Assembly: GCA_036960405.1 (NCBI GenBank)
Contig: JBALWS010000189.1
Coordinates: 1-6,088 of the forward strand
Length of the DNA stretch: 6,088 nt
Direction of reading: 5' to 3'
From: Motiliproteus sp036960405
Lineage (GTDB): Bacteria > Pseudomonadota > Gammaproteobacteria > Pseudomonadales > Balneatricaceae
Numbering within the stretch: position 1 is the first letter of the stretch; the number at the start of each line of letters is the position of its first letter. Position numbers and translations under genes: made by a program. Of this stretch, positions 5,743-6,088 are shown piece after piece. The notes under the pieces were generated by a model that searched no databases, was not told the DNA's origin, and saw only the letters and a list, made by a program, of their open reading frames with translations.

Positions 5743-5800
5743 GGGTTCCTGTGAATAAGTCTCGAGTGTTCTCTGCGGGCTATAGAGCCGCCAGATGCGT
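5743..5800 (+). repeat. third copy of the element's terminal repeat
   Basis: Bases 5743-5761 (GGGTTCCTGTGAATAAGTC) align without gaps to both ends of the element at 61-249. Bases 5766-5786 are identical over 21 positions to the reverse complement of 206-226, and similarity continues to about 5797 (GCCAGATGC against GGCCAGGTGC). It is in direct orientation to the copy at 61 and inverted to the copy ending at 249. The rest of this element should extend rightward, but I find no convincing partner end before the window stops; GGTTCCC at 6017-6023 is the only weak candidate. Confidence 0.75.
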
Positions 5801-6088
5801 GAAAGGAGGCGAGAGTCTACCTCAGTACTAGTCGATTGCCGGTCTCTGCTTGACGTCAGTTTGTGAAGCTTCATGGGAGCGGCCTATCAAGCTGAGAATT
5901 ATACCATGATAGGCCGTGAAAAGTGTTGGTTAAGCGTTCCAGAATAGGTCTTAAAAAGTCCGGCCTGGGGATATGAAGGGCTCAGCAGGTTGTCATTAGT
6001 TATTCTCTAGCAACATGGTTCCCGCGCCAGTATTAGAAATCGGGATATGGTAGTTGCTATGAAGTTCGGTCACATTTCCTGTTAGTGC
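5801..6088. other. right-edge region, no gene recognised
   Basis: No coding sequence of a known family is seen on either strand. The first part may be the body of the repeat element that begins at 5743. A 57-codon minus-strand frame (5874-5701) crosses the repeat and is not called; a minus-strand frame open from the right edge to TAA at 5996-5998 gives 30 residues of no recognisable family. A clear 10-bp inverted repeat lies at 5880-5916. Confidence 0.4.
5880..5916. repeat. 10-bp perfect inverted repeat with 17-base loop
   Basis: CGGCCTATCA (5880-5889) pairs with TGATAGGCCG (5907-5916). There is no T-tract on either side, so it is not a standard intrinsic terminator. The minus strand of the loop contains TATAAT (5898-5903), but with only a poor -35 match (ACACTT). 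It may be a secondary-structure element inside the mobile element or an operator over a minus-strand promoter. Confidence 0.5.

Noticed and set aside
5936..5950. GTTCC-AGAATAGGTC as a fourth copy of the element end
   Set aside because: Only the nine bases GAATAGGTC match properly, and the conserved interior block does not follow.
5996..6088. Minus-strand frame open from the right edge, 30 residues ending NTGAGTMLLENN
   Set aside because: It is plausible as the end of a protein, but 30 open codons are common by chance and I recognise no family; sequence beyond the window is needed.

Overview
The window looks like an accessory, recombination-scarred stretch of a proteobacterial chromosome, most likely a gammaproteobacterium of moderate GC. 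The grounds are the protein types: a fragment that reads like a YbiT-type ABC-F ATPase, an IS110-family remnant, a short stand-alone tyrosine recombinase of a kind I associate with gammaproteobacteria, and DMT and YitT membrane proteins. Genus is not determinable from what I can see. There are four full-length genes, at least four gene or IS fragments, and long non-coding gaps.

Left edge (1-466): the minus strand of 1-60 encodes a piece of an ABC-F ATPase that stops dead at a 189-bp element (61-249) with imperfect inverted ends, which looks like a MITE or a solo IS derivative. About 220 bp of non-coding DNA then leads to a complete EamA/DMT-type permease (467-1366, +). Its stop codon overlaps a short remnant of a class-III aminotransferase (1363-1512) carrying an in-frame amber codon in its most conserved motif. 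The next 314 bp hold no recognisable gene but include a run of ten G.

Middle (1827-3797): a coiled-coil protein of unknown function (minus strand) and a complete but short tyrosine recombinase (plus strand) diverge from a 192-bp spacer. The recombinase has K, H, R, H and Y of its catalytic set, but the first catalytic arginine appears to be leucine. Downstream are almost 600 bp without a recognisable gene, with several small inverted repeats, and then a decayed IS110-family transposase (3798-4153).

Right part (4359-6088): a complete YitT-family membrane protein on the minus strand has a ten-G homopolymer in its coding sequence. Its upstream region holds a dyad over a TATAAT box (5345-5367). 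Further on, a perfect 19-bp palindrome beside a promoter-like box (5581-5608) precedes an ORF start (5705) that is cut off by a third copy of the element end (5743-about 5800).

The three copies of the terminal sequence (61, 249 and 5743) form the main architecture. Copies at 249 and 5743 are inverted and bracket about 5.5 kb of cargo (permease, coiled-coil protein, recombinase, YitT). I see no clear metabolic pathway joining the intact genes; the common theme is insertion, truncation and gene decay. No tRNA, rRNA, CRISPR array or riboswitch was recognised.
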